DNA of 64,000 bases from Methylobacterium sp. E-065 (GTDB lineage: Bacteria; Pseudomonadota; Alphaproteobacteria; Rhizobiales; Beijerinckiaceae), in assembly GCF_022829605.1 (NCBI RefSeq), contig NZ_JAKSYD010000112.1:1-64000 (forward strand). The letters are read 5' to 3'. Of the stretch, positions 56,062-64,000 are shown piece by piece (the stretch's first letter is position 1; every line of letters starts with the position of its first letter). The notes below the pieces were generated by a model. That model saw nothing but the letters and a program-made list of their open reading frames with translations, was not told where the DNA came from and searched no databases. A program made the translations under genes and the position numbers.

Positions 56062-56193
56062 GGACCGCACAGGGGTCCGTCGCTTCGACGTTGCTTTCGG
56101 GAAGCCCCTGGCTATAGTCCGCGCGCTTTTCGATAGGTCTGTCAGCGCCGAAAACCGGCGGCAGGCCCGATCGCCATTTGCAGGAGACGCTCG

Positions 56194-56526
56194 TTGATCA
56201 CCCCCGCCTTCGCGCAAGGGGCCGCTACGGCCGCTGGCGGAGCGGAGATCGCCTTTCAGGTGATCCCGTTCGTCTTGATCTTCGTGATCATGTATTTCCT
56301 GATCCTGCGACCGCAGCAGAAGCGGGTCAAGGACCACCAGACCCTGCTGAAATCCGTGCGCCGGGACGACACGGTCGTCACCAATGGCGGCCTCATCGGT
56401 CGCGTGACCAAGGCGTCGGACGACCAGCCCGAGATCGAGGTGGAGATCGCCCCGAACGTCCGCGTGCGGGTCGTCCGGTTGATGATCTCCGAGGTCCGCG
56501 CCAAGGGCACCGTGAAGGCCGCCTGA
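56194..56526 (+). CDS. yajC: Preprotein translocase subunit YajC
   Basis: YajC is a small membrane protein associated with SecDF. A TTG start at 56194, preceded by CAGGAGACGCTCG, gives 110 residues beginning MITPAFAQGAATAAGGAEIA. One membrane helix (FQVIPFVLIFVIMYFLILRP) is followed by the conserved QQKRVKDHQTLLKSVRRDDT and VVTNGGLIGRVTKASDD. It heads the yajC-secD-secF run; secD starts 57 bases later. Confidence 0.93.
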   Translation: MITPAFAQGAATAAGGAEIAFQVIPFVLIFVIMYFLILRPQQKRVKDHQTLLKSVRRDDTVVTNGGLIGRVTKASDDQPEIEVEIAPNVRVRVVRLMISEVRAKGTVKAA

Positions 56527-56583
56527 GCTCCCGGTTGAAACGGCCGGCGTAACGCGCCGGCCCATAAGAGAAAAAGACGGCCG

Positions 56584-58188
56584 ATGCTGCGCTTCTCCCG
56601 TGCGAAGATCATCGCGACGCTGGGCCTGATCCTGGTGGGGCTGATGCTCGCCGTGCCGAGCTTCTTCTCCCCCGAGCAGCGCAAGGGCTTCGTCGCCAGC
56701 CTGCCGCCGTGGTTCCCCGCCTGGATCGTGCCGACACGCGCCATCGTGCTCGGCCTCGACCTGCAGGGCGGCTCGCAACTGCTGCTTGAGGTCGATCAGA
56801 ACGAGCTGATCGCCTCCCAGGCCAAGGCCCTGCGCGACGACGTGCGCCGGGTGCTTCAGCAGGAGAACGTCCGCGCCGATGGCGGCATCGGCCTGCTTCA
56901 GCGCGGCGTGCAGGTTAAGATCGCGGATGACGCGGCTCGAGCCAAGGCGCTGCCGAAGCTGCAGGAATTATCGCTGCCGATCACCACGTCGATCGGCCAG
57001 ACCGCCGCCCGTACCCTCGACGTCACCGAGCAGCCCGGCGGCCTGATCCGCCTGACGCTGACCGATGCGGGCATCACCGATCGCACCCGGCGGGCCGTCA
57101 GCCAGGGCATCGAGGTCATCCGGCGCCGCCTGGATTCCACCGGCACCACCGAGCCGTCGATTCAGCAGCAGGGCGCCGACCGGATCCTGATCCAGGTGCC
57201 GGGCGAACAAAATCCGGAGCGCCTGGAAAAACTCCTCGGCTCCACCGCCAAGCTTGAATTTCGCATGCTCGCCGACAGCCCGTCCGGCGACGTCGACATG
57301 TTGCCCTCCAAGGACGAGAAGGGCGCCAAGGTCCCGGTCGAGCGCCGGGTGATGGCCGATGGCGGCGAGCTGACCGACGCGCAGCCGTCCTTCGACCAGC
57401 AGTCCCACGAGCCGATGGTGAGCTTCAAGTTCAACCTGCGCGGGGCGCAACGCTTCGGTCAGGCGACCTCGGAGAATGTCGGCCGGCGCATGGCGATCGT
57501 GCTCGACAACGAGGTGGTGTCGGCCCCCGTGATCCGTTCGGCGATCACCGGCGGCTCGGGCCAGATCACCGGCAACTTCACGGTCCAGCAGGCCAACGAC
57601 CTGTCGGTTCTGCTCCGGGCCGGCGCGCTGCCGGCGAAGTTCACCGTGGTCGAGCGCCGCGTCGTCGGCCCCGGCCTTGGCCGCGACTCCATCCAGGCCG
57701 GCAAGCTCGCGACCCTGGTGGCGGCAGCCCTCGTGGTCGCCTTCATGTTCGCGACCTACGGCACCTTCGGCTTCATCGCCAACATCGCCCTCATGGTCCA
57801 TGTGGGGCTGATCCTGGGCCTGATGTCGGTGCTTGAAGCTACTATGACCCTGCCCGGCATCGCCGGCATCGTGCTCACCATCGGTACCGCGGTGGACTCC
57901 AACGTGCTGATCTACGAGCGCATGCGCGAGGAGCAGAGGGCCGGCCGTTCGCTCATCTCGGCACTCCAGGCCGGATTCGACCGGGCCTTCGCCACCATCA
58001 TCGACTCGAACTCGACTATGGCGATCGCCGCCCTGATCCTGTTCTTTCTCGGCTCGGGCCCGGTGAAGGGGTTTGCGGTCGTCTTCATCCTCGGCATCCT
58101 GACCACGGTCATCACGGCGGTGACGCTGACCCGGATGATGATTGCGGTGTGGTACAAGACCTTCCGACCGAAGGCCCTGCCGTTCTGA
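56584..58188 (+). CDS. secD: Protein translocase subunit SecD
   Basis: SecD with SecF uses the proton gradient to help complete protein export through SecYEG. The 534-residue protein has an N-terminal helix, GLDLQGGSQLLLEVD (family D/EGG motif), a large periplasmic P1 domain with QGIEVIRRRLDSTGTTEPSI and QQQGADRILIQVPG, and five C-terminal helices with VGLILGLMSVLEATMTLPGI and GTAVDSNVLIYERMREEQRA, then NSTMAIAALILFFLGSGPVK. Normal length. Followed by a repeat and secF. Confidence 0.96.
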   Translation: MLRFSRAKIIATLGLILVGLMLAVPSFFSPEQRKGFVASLPPWFPAWIVPTRAIVLGLDLQGGSQLLLEVDQNELIASQAKALRDDVRRVLQQENVRADGGIGLLQRGVQVKIADDAARAKALPKLQELSLPITTSIGQTAARTLDVTEQPGGLIRLTLTDAGITDRTRRAVSQGIEVIRRRLDSTGTTEPSIQQQGADRILIQVPGEQNPERLEKLLGSTAKLEFRMLADSPSGDVDMLPSKDEKGAKVPVERRVMADGGELTDAQPSFDQQSHEPMVSFKFNLRGAQRFGQATSENVGRRMAIVLDNEVVSAPVIRSAITGGSGQITGNFTVQQANDLSVLLRAGALPAKFTVVERRVVGPGLGRDSIQAGKLATLVAAALVVAFMFATYGTFGFIANIALMVHVGLILGLMSVLEATMTLPGIAGIVLTIGTAVDSNVLIYERMREEQRAGRSLISALQAGFDRAFATIIDSNSTMAIAALILFFLGSGPVKGFAVVFILGILTTVITAVTLTRMMIAVWYKTFRPKALPF

Positions 58189-58234
58189 TTTTTTTGGAGG
58201 GTCGACGAAGGAAGCGCGGGTGGCGCGACGGACA

Positions 58235-58328
58235 GCCTCTCCCGTGCGGGAGAGGGTTGGGGCGAGGGATCAGGTCTCTTCGGAGAGGTCGCACCCCTCA
58301 CCCTGCCCCTCTCCCTCACGGGAGAAGA
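58235..58328. repeat. Inverted repeat element between secD and secF
   Basis: CCTCTCCCGTGCGGGAGAGG near 58236-58255 is itself a hairpin; GCCCCTCTCCCTCACGGGAG near 58306-58325 is its inverted partner, and GGGGCGAGGG pairs with CCCTCACCCTG-like sequence. This is the type of widespread intergenic palindrome that recurs in proteobacterial genomes. It extends the secD-secF gap to 191 bases. Confidence 0.65.
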
Positions 58329-58379
58329 GACCCGCGCCCCGGCTTCCTGCGTCGCGGCTCCTGTAGAAGAGACACGACC

Positions 58380-59321
58380 ATGCGCCTGCTCCGCCTCTGG
58401 CCCGATGAATCGCATTTCGATTTCATGCGATTCCGGCGCTTCACCTTCCCGCTCTCGGCGCTGCTCTCGCTCGCCACGGTGGCGCTGTTCCTGACGATCG
58501 GGCTGAATTTCGGCATCGACTTCAAGGGCGGCACCCTGGTGGAGCTGCAGGCGAAGTCCGGCACGGCCGATGTCGCAGGGATCCGGCATACGGCCGTCGG
58601 CTTCGGCTTCGGTGAGCCGGAGGTGCAGGAACTCGGCAACCAGGGCACCGTGCTGGTCCGCCTGCCGCTCCAGCCCGGCGAGCAGGGTCAGACCGCGGTG
58701 ATGAACAAGGCGCACGCCGCCTTCGACAAGGATTACGACTTCCGCCGCACCGAGACCGTCGGCCCGCGCGTCTCCGGCGAGCTGGTCCAATCCGGAACGC
58801 TCGGCGTCGTGCTCTCCGTCGTGGCGGTGCTGCTCTACCTCTGGTTCCGGTTCGAGCGGGAACTGGCGCTCGGCGCCATCGTGGGCACGCTCCACGACAT
58901 CGTGCTGACGGTCGGCGTGTTCATCATCACCCGCATCGAGTTCAACATGACCTCGATCGCGGCGATCCTCACCATCGTGGGCTACTCGCTGAACGAAACG
59001 GTCGTGGTGTTCGATCGGACCCGCGAGCTGATGCGCCGGTACAAGACCATCCCCACCGTCGACCTGCTCAACCTGTCGATCAACTCGACCATGTCGCGCA
59101 CGGTGATGACCTCGATCTCGTCCGGCCTGTCGCTGCTGGCGCTCGTGCTGTTCGGCGGTGAGGCGATCAAGGGCTTCGCCACCGTGATGCTCTGCGGCGT
59201 TCTGATCTGCACCTACTCGGCGATCTTCATCTCGACTCCGGTGTTGATCTATCTGGGGCTGATGCTCTCGGGGGCCCGCGCGGCGTCGGAGCGCTCCGGC
59301 GTCCCGCAACCGGCGGAGTAG
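58380..59321 (+). CDS. secF: Protein translocase subunit SecF
   Basis: The partner of SecD, 313 residues. ATG 58380 starts MRLLRLWPDESHFDFMRFRR, typical of alphaproteobacterial SecF; AGAAGAGACACGACC lies before it. Markers are the GIDFKGGTLVELQAKSGTAD region and the six-helix core with ITRIEFNMTSIAAILTIVGY, SLNETVVVFDRTRELMRRYK and LNLSINSTMSRTVMTSISSG. The open frame runs back to secD through a repeat element, which is not coding. It is followed 13 bases later by the Mth938-like gene. Confidence 0.96.
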   Translation: MRLLRLWPDESHFDFMRFRRFTFPLSALLSLATVALFLTIGLNFGIDFKGGTLVELQAKSGTADVAGIRHTAVGFGFGEPEVQELGNQGTVLVRLPLQPGEQGQTAVMNKAHAAFDKDYDFRRTETVGPRVSGELVQSGTLGVVLSVVAVLLYLWFRFERELALGAIVGTLHDIVLTVGVFIITRIEFNMTSIAAILTIVGYSLNETVVVFDRTRELMRRYKTIPTVDLLNLSINSTMSRTVMTSISSGLSLLALVLFGGEAIKGFATVMLCGVLICTYSAIFISTPVLIYLGLMLSGARAASERSGVPQPAE

Positions 59322-59334
59322 TTCGTTTTCCGCG

Positions 59335-59733
59335 ATGGCCGATCAGGCAAATCCGAAGACCTTCGACTCCGGCTTCGTGCCGGGGCGCCACATCATCGAC
59401 ACCTACGGCAATGGCGGCTTCCGCTTTGCCGGGATGTCGCATCGCGGCTCGATCCTGATGCTGCCCTCCGGCGTGCGCGCCTGGGACGTGACGGAGCCGC
59501 GGGGCATCGACCGGACGGCGCTGCGCCCGGTCCAGGCCGAGGCGGCGGGGATCGAATTGTTGCTGGTCGGCACCGGCCTCGACATCGCGGCGATCGATCC
59601 GGCCCTGCGCGGCTGGCTCAAGGATTTCGGGGTCGGCCTCGACGTGATGCAGACCGGGGCCGCGGCCCGCACCTACAACATCCTGGTGGCCGAGAACCGC
59701 AAGGTTGCCGCCGCCCTGATCGCGGTGGCCTGA
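59335..59733 (+). CDS. Mth938-like domain protein (NDUFAF3 homologue)
   Basis: A 132-residue protein of the Mth938/DUF498 family, whose human member NDUFAF3 is a complex I assembly factor. Typical sequence: IDTYGNGGFRFAGMSHRGSI, LMLPSGVRAWDVTEPR, then ELLLVGTGLDIAAIDPALRG and GVGLDVMQTGAAARTYNILV. It lies 13 bases after secF and its stop overlaps the start of the squalene-synthase-like gene by one base, so the two are co-translated. Confidence 0.87.
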   Translation: MADQANPKTFDSGFVPGRHIIDTYGNGGFRFAGMSHRGSILMLPSGVRAWDVTEPRGIDRTALRPVQAEAAGIELLLVGTGLDIAAIDPALRGWLKDFGVGLDVMQTGAAARTYNILVAENRKVAAALIAVA

Positions 59734-60611
59734 TGCCGGAGGTGGAGGGCCAGACCGCCGAGACCGGGCTCGCCTTCGCGCAGTCCCATTGCGAGGGCCT
59801 CGTGCGGGATGGTGATCCGGACCGCTACTACGCCACGCTCTTCGCCCCAGCCTCTGCCCGCCCGCACCTCTTCGCCCTCTACGCCTTCTCGCTGACCATC
59901 GCGCGGGTGCGCGAGGCCGTCTCCACCCCGATGGCCGGGGAGATCCGCCTGCAATGGTGGCGCGATGCCCTCCAGGGCGAGGCGCGGGGCGACGTCCGCG
60001 CCAACCCGGTGGCGGCGGCATTGGAAGAGGCGATCCGGGTGAACCGCCTCGGCCGCCAGCCCTTCGTCGACCTGATCGATGCCCGGGTGTTCGACCTCTA
60101 CGAGGATCCGATGCCCCGGGTGAACGACCTGGAGGGCTATTGCGGCGAGACCGCCTCGGCGCTGTTCCGGCTGGCGAGCCTCGTGATCGGCAACGGCATC
60201 GAGCCGGGCGGCGCGGGGGCTGCCGGGCATGCCGGCGTCGCGTACGGCATCACCGGCTTGCTGCGCGCCCTGCCCTGGCACGCCCGATCGGGGCAGGTCT
60301 ACCTGCCGGCCGAGATCCTCGATCGCTACGGCGTCACCCGCGAGGACATCGTCACCGGCCGTGGTGGCCCCGGCCTGCTCCGGGCCTGCGCCGACCTGCG
60401 CGCCCTCGCCCGGCAGCACCTGAAGGCCTTCGAGGCGGCGCGCCTTACCATCGCGCCCTCGGCCGGCGCCGCGTTCCTGCCGGTCGCCTTGGTGGATTTG
60501 TATCTCGCCGCCATGGAGCGGGCCTCCTACGACCCGCTCAACACGCTCGTGGAACTCCCGCGCTGGCGGAGGCTGTGGCGCTTGTGGTGGGCGGCGCGGC
60601 GGATTGGGTGA
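59733..60611 (+). CDS. Squalene/phytoene synthase-like protein (NDUFAF6-like)
   Basis: A 292-residue protein with the trans-isoprenyl diphosphate synthase fold (for example FALYAFSLTIARVREAVSTP, GEIRLQWWRDALQGEARGDV, GQVYLPAEIL). The Asp-rich DxxxD-type metal motifs of true squalene or phytoene synthases are not visible: the first position reads TIARVREAV, and the second has DLEGYCGETASALFRLAS with a single Asp. This matches NDUFAF6-type proteins, which are thought to act in complex I assembly rather than isoprenoid synthesis. It is translationally coupled to the NDUFAF3-like gene. An enzyme role is not excluded. Confidence 0.8.
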   Translation: MPEVEGQTAETGLAFAQSHCEGLVRDGDPDRYYATLFAPASARPHLFALYAFSLTIARVREAVSTPMAGEIRLQWWRDALQGEARGDVRANPVAAALEEAIRVNRLGRQPFVDLIDARVFDLYEDPMPRVNDLEGYCGETASALFRLASLVIGNGIEPGGAGAAGHAGVAYGITGLLRALPWHARSGQVYLPAEILDRYGVTREDIVTGRGGPGLLRACADLRALARQHLKAFEAARLTIAPSAGAAFLPVALVDLYLAAMERASYDPLNTLVELPRWRRLWRLWWAARRIG

Positions 60612-60628
60612 GCGGTGGCCAGTTGCGC

Positions 60629-60967
60629 TCAGGTCATCGGTACGGCCGTGACGAAATGGGCGTGCCCTTTCGCGTCTATGCGCCAGACCGTTCGGATACG
60701 CGGGGCACGCCCGTCCGGCATGATGATGGCTCCCTCGAAGATCAATTTGACGTCCCCGCGCGTCGAGACCGTCTCGCCGACGAAGGAGGTCTCGGTCGGA
60801 TGATCGAGCAGTGCTGACGAGAGCGAGAGCGGCTCGCCGAGATGGAAGCCGAAGCGCTTGAAGAACCGCGCCTTGGAGCCGCCTTCGATGTGGGATTCGT
60901 CGAGCAGATATCCGTCGATCTTGCGCGGGTCGAGCGACCAGCTCCGCGGCCAGTCCGGACGGCTCAA
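60629..60967 (-). CDS. DUF6883-like small protein
   Basis: A 112-residue protein: SLDPRKIDGYLLDESHIEGG, SKARFFKRFGFHLGEPLSLS, then SFVGETVSTRGDVKLIFEGA and RIRTVWRIDAKGHAHFVTAV. The KARFFKRFGF block and the R-x-R-T-V-W-x-I strand match what I recall of DUF6883. It starts within the stop codon of the DUF4926-like gene (4-base overlap), forming a two-gene unit. Function unknown. It converges with the squalene-synthase-like gene. Confidence 0.65.
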   Translation of the reverse strand: MSRPDWPRSWSLDPRKIDGYLLDESHIEGGSKARFFKRFGFHLGEPLSLSSALLDHPTETSFVGETVSTRGDVKLIFEGAIIMPDGRAPRIRTVWRIDAKGHAHFVTAVPMT

Positions 60968-61215
60968 GCGTTCGCCCGCTTCACGAGGCGGAGGTCTGTC
61001 GCCTCGACGGTAGCGAGCGCGCCGGCCGGCTCCGCGAACTCGACCTCGTAGGCCTCGCCATCACGCCAGATTCCGACGATCGTGCCCTCGGACCCCGCCT
61101 CCATCGTGACGCCGTCATCCGTCATCGCGGCGGCTTTCAAGGCCACCCGATCGAGGTCCCGGAGGTCCGATCGCAGCTCGTTGCGTCTGACGATGTAATG
61201 CGCGTCGACGGTCAT
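60964..61215 (-). CDS. DUF4926-like small protein
   Basis: ATG 61215 gives 83 residues: MTVDAHYIVRRNELRSDLRD, LDRVALKAAAMTDDGVTMEA, GSEGTIVGIWRDGEAYEVEF, ending LRLVKRANA. A GTG at 61257 would add 14 residues. The Leu-Asp-x-Val-Ala-Leu start, Gly-x-Gly-Thr-Ile-Val strand and AYEVEF match DUF4926, a small SH3-like beta-barrel family. It is immediately upstream of, and overlaps, the DUF6883-like gene; the pair has the layout of a toxin-antitoxin or immunity module, but no such activity is shown. Confidence 0.65.
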   Translation of the reverse strand: MTVDAHYIVRRNELRSDLRDLDRVALKAAAMTDDGVTMEAGSEGTIVGIWRDGEAYEVEFAEPAGALATVEATDLRLVKRANA

Positions 61216-61261
61216 GCCGGCAGGATGACCAGTCGGCCGCCGCGGCACAAGAGGCACTCGA

Positions 61262-61909
61262 TCAGAGAAGCCGCGCCAGCCCCGGCATCAACGCCGCGAG
61301 ACGCACCGCCGGGCCGGGCTCCGCTTCTGCCTGGGGCGAGGCCAGCACGGCGGCCCGGCACAGCTCGGCGCCGCTGAGGCCCGTCACCAACCGTCCGCCG
61401 GGTTCGAGCGCCGCGCGCCAGTGCGGCGGGATCGCCGCCACGCTGCCGTGCACGAGGATCCGGTCGAAGCCGCCATCCGGCAGCTCCGGTGCCAGCCCAT
61501 CCGCCCGCACGACATGCGCCTCCGGCAGCGCCGCGAGCCGCCGCGTTGCCTCGACGGCGAGCGTCACCGAACGCTCCAGGCTCAGCACCGCGCCGGCCCC
61601 GAGCCGGGCGAGCAACGCCGTCACGTAGCCCGAGCCGGTGCCGATCTCGAGCACGCGCTGGCCCGGCTCGATCCGCAGCAAAGCCAGCATCACCGCCACC
61701 GTCGAGGGCGCCGTCATGGAGGCGCCGCAGGGCAGCGGCAGGGCGATGTCCCGCCTTGCATGCTCCCGGTACTGCTGGGGCGCGAAGGCCTCCCGCGGCA
61801 CCTGCTCCATCGCCCGCAGCACCGCGGTGTCGCGCAGGCCCCGACCCCGGAGCGCCATCACGAAGGCCGCGTTCCCGGCAGCCGCCTCCAGGCTGCCCAG
61901 ATCGATCAC
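61262..61909 (-). CDS. pcm: Protein-L-isoaspartate O-methyltransferase
   Basis: PCMT repairs isoaspartyl residues using S-adenosylmethionine. A GTG start at 61909, overlapping the surE stop as GTGA, gives 215 residues beginning [20 protein letters not shown]. Family motifs: [38 protein letters not shown] (substrate loop), [20 protein letters not shown] (SAM-binding motif I) and [17 protein letters not shown]. It is the last gene of serS-surE-pcm. Confidence 0.92.
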   Translation of the reverse strand: MIDLGSLEAAAGNAAFVMALRGRGLRDTAVLRAMEQVPREAFAPQQYREHARRDIALPLPCGASMTAPSTVAVMLALLRIEPGQRVLEIGTGSGYVTALLARLGAGAVLSLERSVTLAVEATRRLAALPEAHVVRADGLAPELPDGGFDRILVHGSVAAIPPHWRAALEPGGRLVTGLSGAELCRAAVLASPQAEAEPGPAVRLAALMPGLARLL

Positions 61910-62670
61910 TCGGCAAACGCCTGCGCGAAGCGGGTCAGGGTCGGCTCGTCGGTGAGATCGAGGCGCAGGGGCGTCACCGAGATCCGCTTCTCGGCGATGG
62001 CCTTGAGATCCGAGCCGTGGCCGGGCTCGAACCGGGCCTTGGCGAAGGCCAGCCAGAAATACGGGTTGCCGCGCCCGTCGACGCGCGCGTCGATCGACAG
62101 CAGCGCCTGGTTGCGGAAGCCCTGCGCCGCCACCGCGATGCCCTGCACGTCGGCCGGCTCGCAATCCGGAAAGTTCACGTTGACCAGTATGCCGGGCTCG
62201 ATCCCGGTCTCCAGGATCTTTTTGATGACTTCCGGCCCGTGCGTCCGCGCGCAATCCCACTTGAGGGCGCCGCGCCCGCCCGCCCCGTAGGCCTGGCTCA
62301 TCGCGATCGAGCGGATGCCCAGGATCGTCCCCTCCATGGCGGCCGCGATCGTGCCCGAATAGGTTACGTCCTCGGCGACATTCTGGCCGCGGTTCACCCC
62401 CGACAGGACGAGGTCCGGCCCGTGATCGGCCAGGATGTGGCGCACGCCCAGGATCACGCAGTCCGACGGCGTGCCCTTCACGGCGAAGCGCTGCTCCGAG
62501 ACCTGCCGCAGCCGCAGCGGGTCGTTGAGCGAGAGCGAGTGCGAGACGCCCGATTGGTCGCTCTCCGGCGCCACGACCCAGACGTCGTCCGAGAGTTCCC
62601 GGGCGATCTCCTCCAGGGTGGCAAGGCCCGGCGCGTGGATGCCGTCGTCGTTGGTGACCAGGATGCGCAT
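61906..62670 (-). CDS. surE: 5'/3'-nucleotidase SurE
   Basis: SurE is a metal-dependent nucleotidase and exopolyphosphatase linked to stationary-phase survival. ATG 62670 gives 254 residues starting [20 protein letters not shown], with metal-binding NDDG at 7-10; [20 protein letters not shown] and [20 protein letters not shown] are the other signature segments. The start overlaps the serS stop by one base and its end overlaps pcm by four. Confidence 0.95.
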   Translation of the reverse strand: MRILVTNDDGIHAPGLATLEEIARELSDDVWVVAPESDQSGVSHSLSLNDPLRLRQVSEQRFAVKGTPSDCVILGVRHILADHGPDLVLSGVNRGQNVAEDVTYSGTIAAAMEGTILGIRSIAMSQAYGAGGRGALKWDCARTHGPEVIKKILETGIEPGILVNVNFPDCEPADVQGIAVAAQGFRNQALLSIDARVDGRGNPYFWLAFAKARFEPGHGSDLKAIAEKRISVTPLRLDLTDEPTLTRFAQAFAE

Positions 62671-64000
62671 CAGCGGGTGCCCTCGATCCGGTTGAGCCCG
62701 CCCATGTAGGGGTGGAGCACCGACGGGATCGTGATGCTCCCGTCCGGGTTCTGGTAGTTCTCCATCACGGCGATGAGCGCGCGGCCGACGGCGACGCCCG
62801 AACCGTTCAGGGTGTGCACGTAGGCCGGCTTGCCGTCCTTGCCGCGGTAGCGGGCATTCATCCGCCGCGCCTGGAACTCGCCGCAGACCGAGCACGAGGA
62901 AATCTCGCGGTGGGTGCGCTGGCCAGGCACCCAGACCTCGATGTCGTAGGTCTTTTGGGAGGCAAAGCCCATGTCGCCGGTGCAGAGGGTCATCACCCGG
63001 TAGGGCAGATCCAGCTTCTTCAGGACCGCCTCGGCGCAGGTCAGCATCCGCTCGTGCTCGTTGGCGGATTCTTCGGGCGTCGTGATCGAGACCAGCTCGA
63101 CCTTGTTGAACTGGTGCTGGCGCAGCATGCCGCGCGTGTCCCTCCCCGCCGCTCCGGCCTCGGCCCGGAAGCACGGGGTGAGCGCGGTGAAGCGCAGGGG
63201 GAGTTCTTCTTCGCGGAGGATCGACTCACGCACGAGGTTGGTTAGCGGCACCTCGGCGGTGGGAACGAGCCAGAAATGCTCGTCGCTGACCGGCGCGGCC
63301 TCCGCGTCGGCCTGCCCCTGCAGCGCCTTGACGTAGTCGAGGCCCTTGAAGACCGAGAACTGATCGTCCTCGAATTTCGGCAGCTGCGCGGTGCCGAACA
63401 TCGCGGCATCGCGCACCAGCACGGGTGGCGCCACCTCCAAGTACCCATGCTCCTGCGTGTGCAGGTCGAGCATGAACTGGCCGAGCGCCCGCTCCAGCCG
63501 GGCGAGCTGGCCCTTCAGCACCACGAAGCGTGAGCCGGACAGCTTGGCCGCCGCCTCGAAATCCATCAGGCCGGCCGCCTCGCCGAGTTCGAAATGCTCC
63601 TTGCCCTCGGTCAGCCGCTCGCGGGTGGAGGCGTGGCTGCGATAGAGGACGTTGCCGTGCTCGTCGGCGCCCTCTGGCACGTCGGCTTTCGGCCGGTTCG
63701 GGATCGCGGCAAGCCGGTCCGCCAGCGCCGTGTCGGCCGCGTCCTGTGCCGCCTTCAGCTCCGGCTCGGCCGCCTTCAGCGCAGCGACCTCCGCCATCAG
63801 TGCGGCCGCGCGCGCCTCATCCTTGGCCTTCTTGGCGCCGCCGATTTCCTTGGCCAGCGCGTTGCGCCGCTCCTGGTTGGCCTGCGCGGCCGAGACCGAT
63901 GATTTCCGCGCCTCGTCCAACGCGATCAACGCGGCCGAGAGCGGCGCGAGGCCCCGGCGGGCGAGGTCGCGGTCGAAAGCGTCCGGGTTCTCCCGGAGGG
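62670..64000 (-). CDS. serS: Seryl-tRNA synthetase (5' end beyond window)
   Basis: SerS charges tRNA-Ser (and starts selenocysteine formation where present). About 443 codons are visible; the frame is open to the window edge, where it reads [20 protein letters not shown], the family N-terminal region, so only about 7-10 residues plus the start are missing. A long N-terminal antiparallel coiled coil (Ala/Lys/Glu-rich) precedes the class II core with motif 2 [20 protein letters not shown] and motif 3 [20 protein letters not shown]. It ends overlapping surE by one base. Confidence 0.96.
   Translation of the reverse strand, partial: LRENPDAFDRDLARRGLAPLSAALIALDEARKSSVSAAQANQERRNALAKEIGGAKKAKDEARAAALMAEVAALKAAEPELKAAQDAADTALADRLAAIPNRPKADVPEGADEHGNVLYRSHASTRERLTEGKEHFELGEAAGLMDFEAAAKLSGSRFVVLKGQLARLERALGQFMLDLHTQEHGYLEVAPPVLVRDAAMFGTAQLPKFEDDQFSVFKGLDYVKALQGQADAEAAPVSDEHFWLVPTAEVPLTNLVRESILREEELPLRFTALTPCFRAEAGAAGRDTRGMLRQHQFNKVELVSITTPEESANEHERMLTCAEAVLKKLDLPYRVMTLCTGDMGFASQKTYDIEVWVPGQRTHREISSCSVCGEFQARRMNARYRGKDGKPAYVHTLNGSGVAVGRALIAVMENYQNPDGSITIPSVLHPYMGGLNRIEGTR

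Overview
The window comes from a high-GC alphaproteobacterium, most likely Methylobacterium or a close relative in Methylobacteriaceae (Rhizobiales). The evidence is the protein set (a CckA-type hybrid kinase, a FliO-like protein divergent from flgB, a liv operon carrying a DUF6867 gene, an Mth938/squalene-synthase-like pair behind secDF), GANTC/CtrA-world regulatory sites of the form TTAA-N7-TTAA, and very strong GC bias in third codon positions. Assignments rest on reading protein sequences and motifs by eye; no database search was run.

Layout. 1-6.5 kb: tuf and the S10 ribosomal operon (rpsJ to rpsQ), which stops at a strong hairpin and is not followed by the usual spc genes. 6.8-11 kb, minus strand: recA with its own terminator and a LexA-type box, then cckA. 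11.6-13.9 kb: AraC regulator plus MFS exporter. 14-17.4 kb, minus strand: flagellar genes flgB-flgC-fliE-fliQ-fliR-flhB, divergent from a long FliO-like gene at 17.8 kb across a region with two perfect CtrA-type sites. 19.5-20.8 kb: MHS-family transporter. 21-23.8 kb: dnaN and recF with a parDE toxin-antitoxin pair wedged between them. 23.8-29.4 kb: chemoreceptor, glyoxalase-like protein, histidine phosphatase, an unknown protein, and a NicO metal transporter with a DUF1007 partner.

29.5-41.4 kb is an uptake island: an orphan glutamate/aspartate-type binding protein, a DctA-like symporter, a complete LivHMGF-DUF6867-LivK branched-chain amino acid system and a complete GltIJKL system. 41.5-51.4 kb: mixed genes (duplicated gamma-carbonic-anhydrase-like protein, moaE, AI-2E family permease, amidase, extensin-like lipoprotein, RNase T2, rlmJ, porin). 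51.5-64 kb: envelope and housekeeping: GNAT enzyme, NlpD-like LysM/M23 lipoprotein, two YidB-like proteins, an alpha/beta hydrolase, yajC-secD-secF, a pair of homologues of mitochondrial complex I assembly factors, a small DUF4926/DUF6883 bicistron, and pcm-surE-serS (serS runs off the window end).

The most unusual DNA-level signal is a two-hairpin dispersed element of about 100 bp. It occurs three times (13.9, 19.4 and 51.5 kb), each time between convergent genes, and its end supplies the stop codon of the minus-strand gene; in two copies the plus-strand stop lies in the other end. Two further repeat types sit inside operons (fliE-fliQ, secD-secF). No rRNA, tRNA, CRISPR array, insertion sequence or prophage was found.
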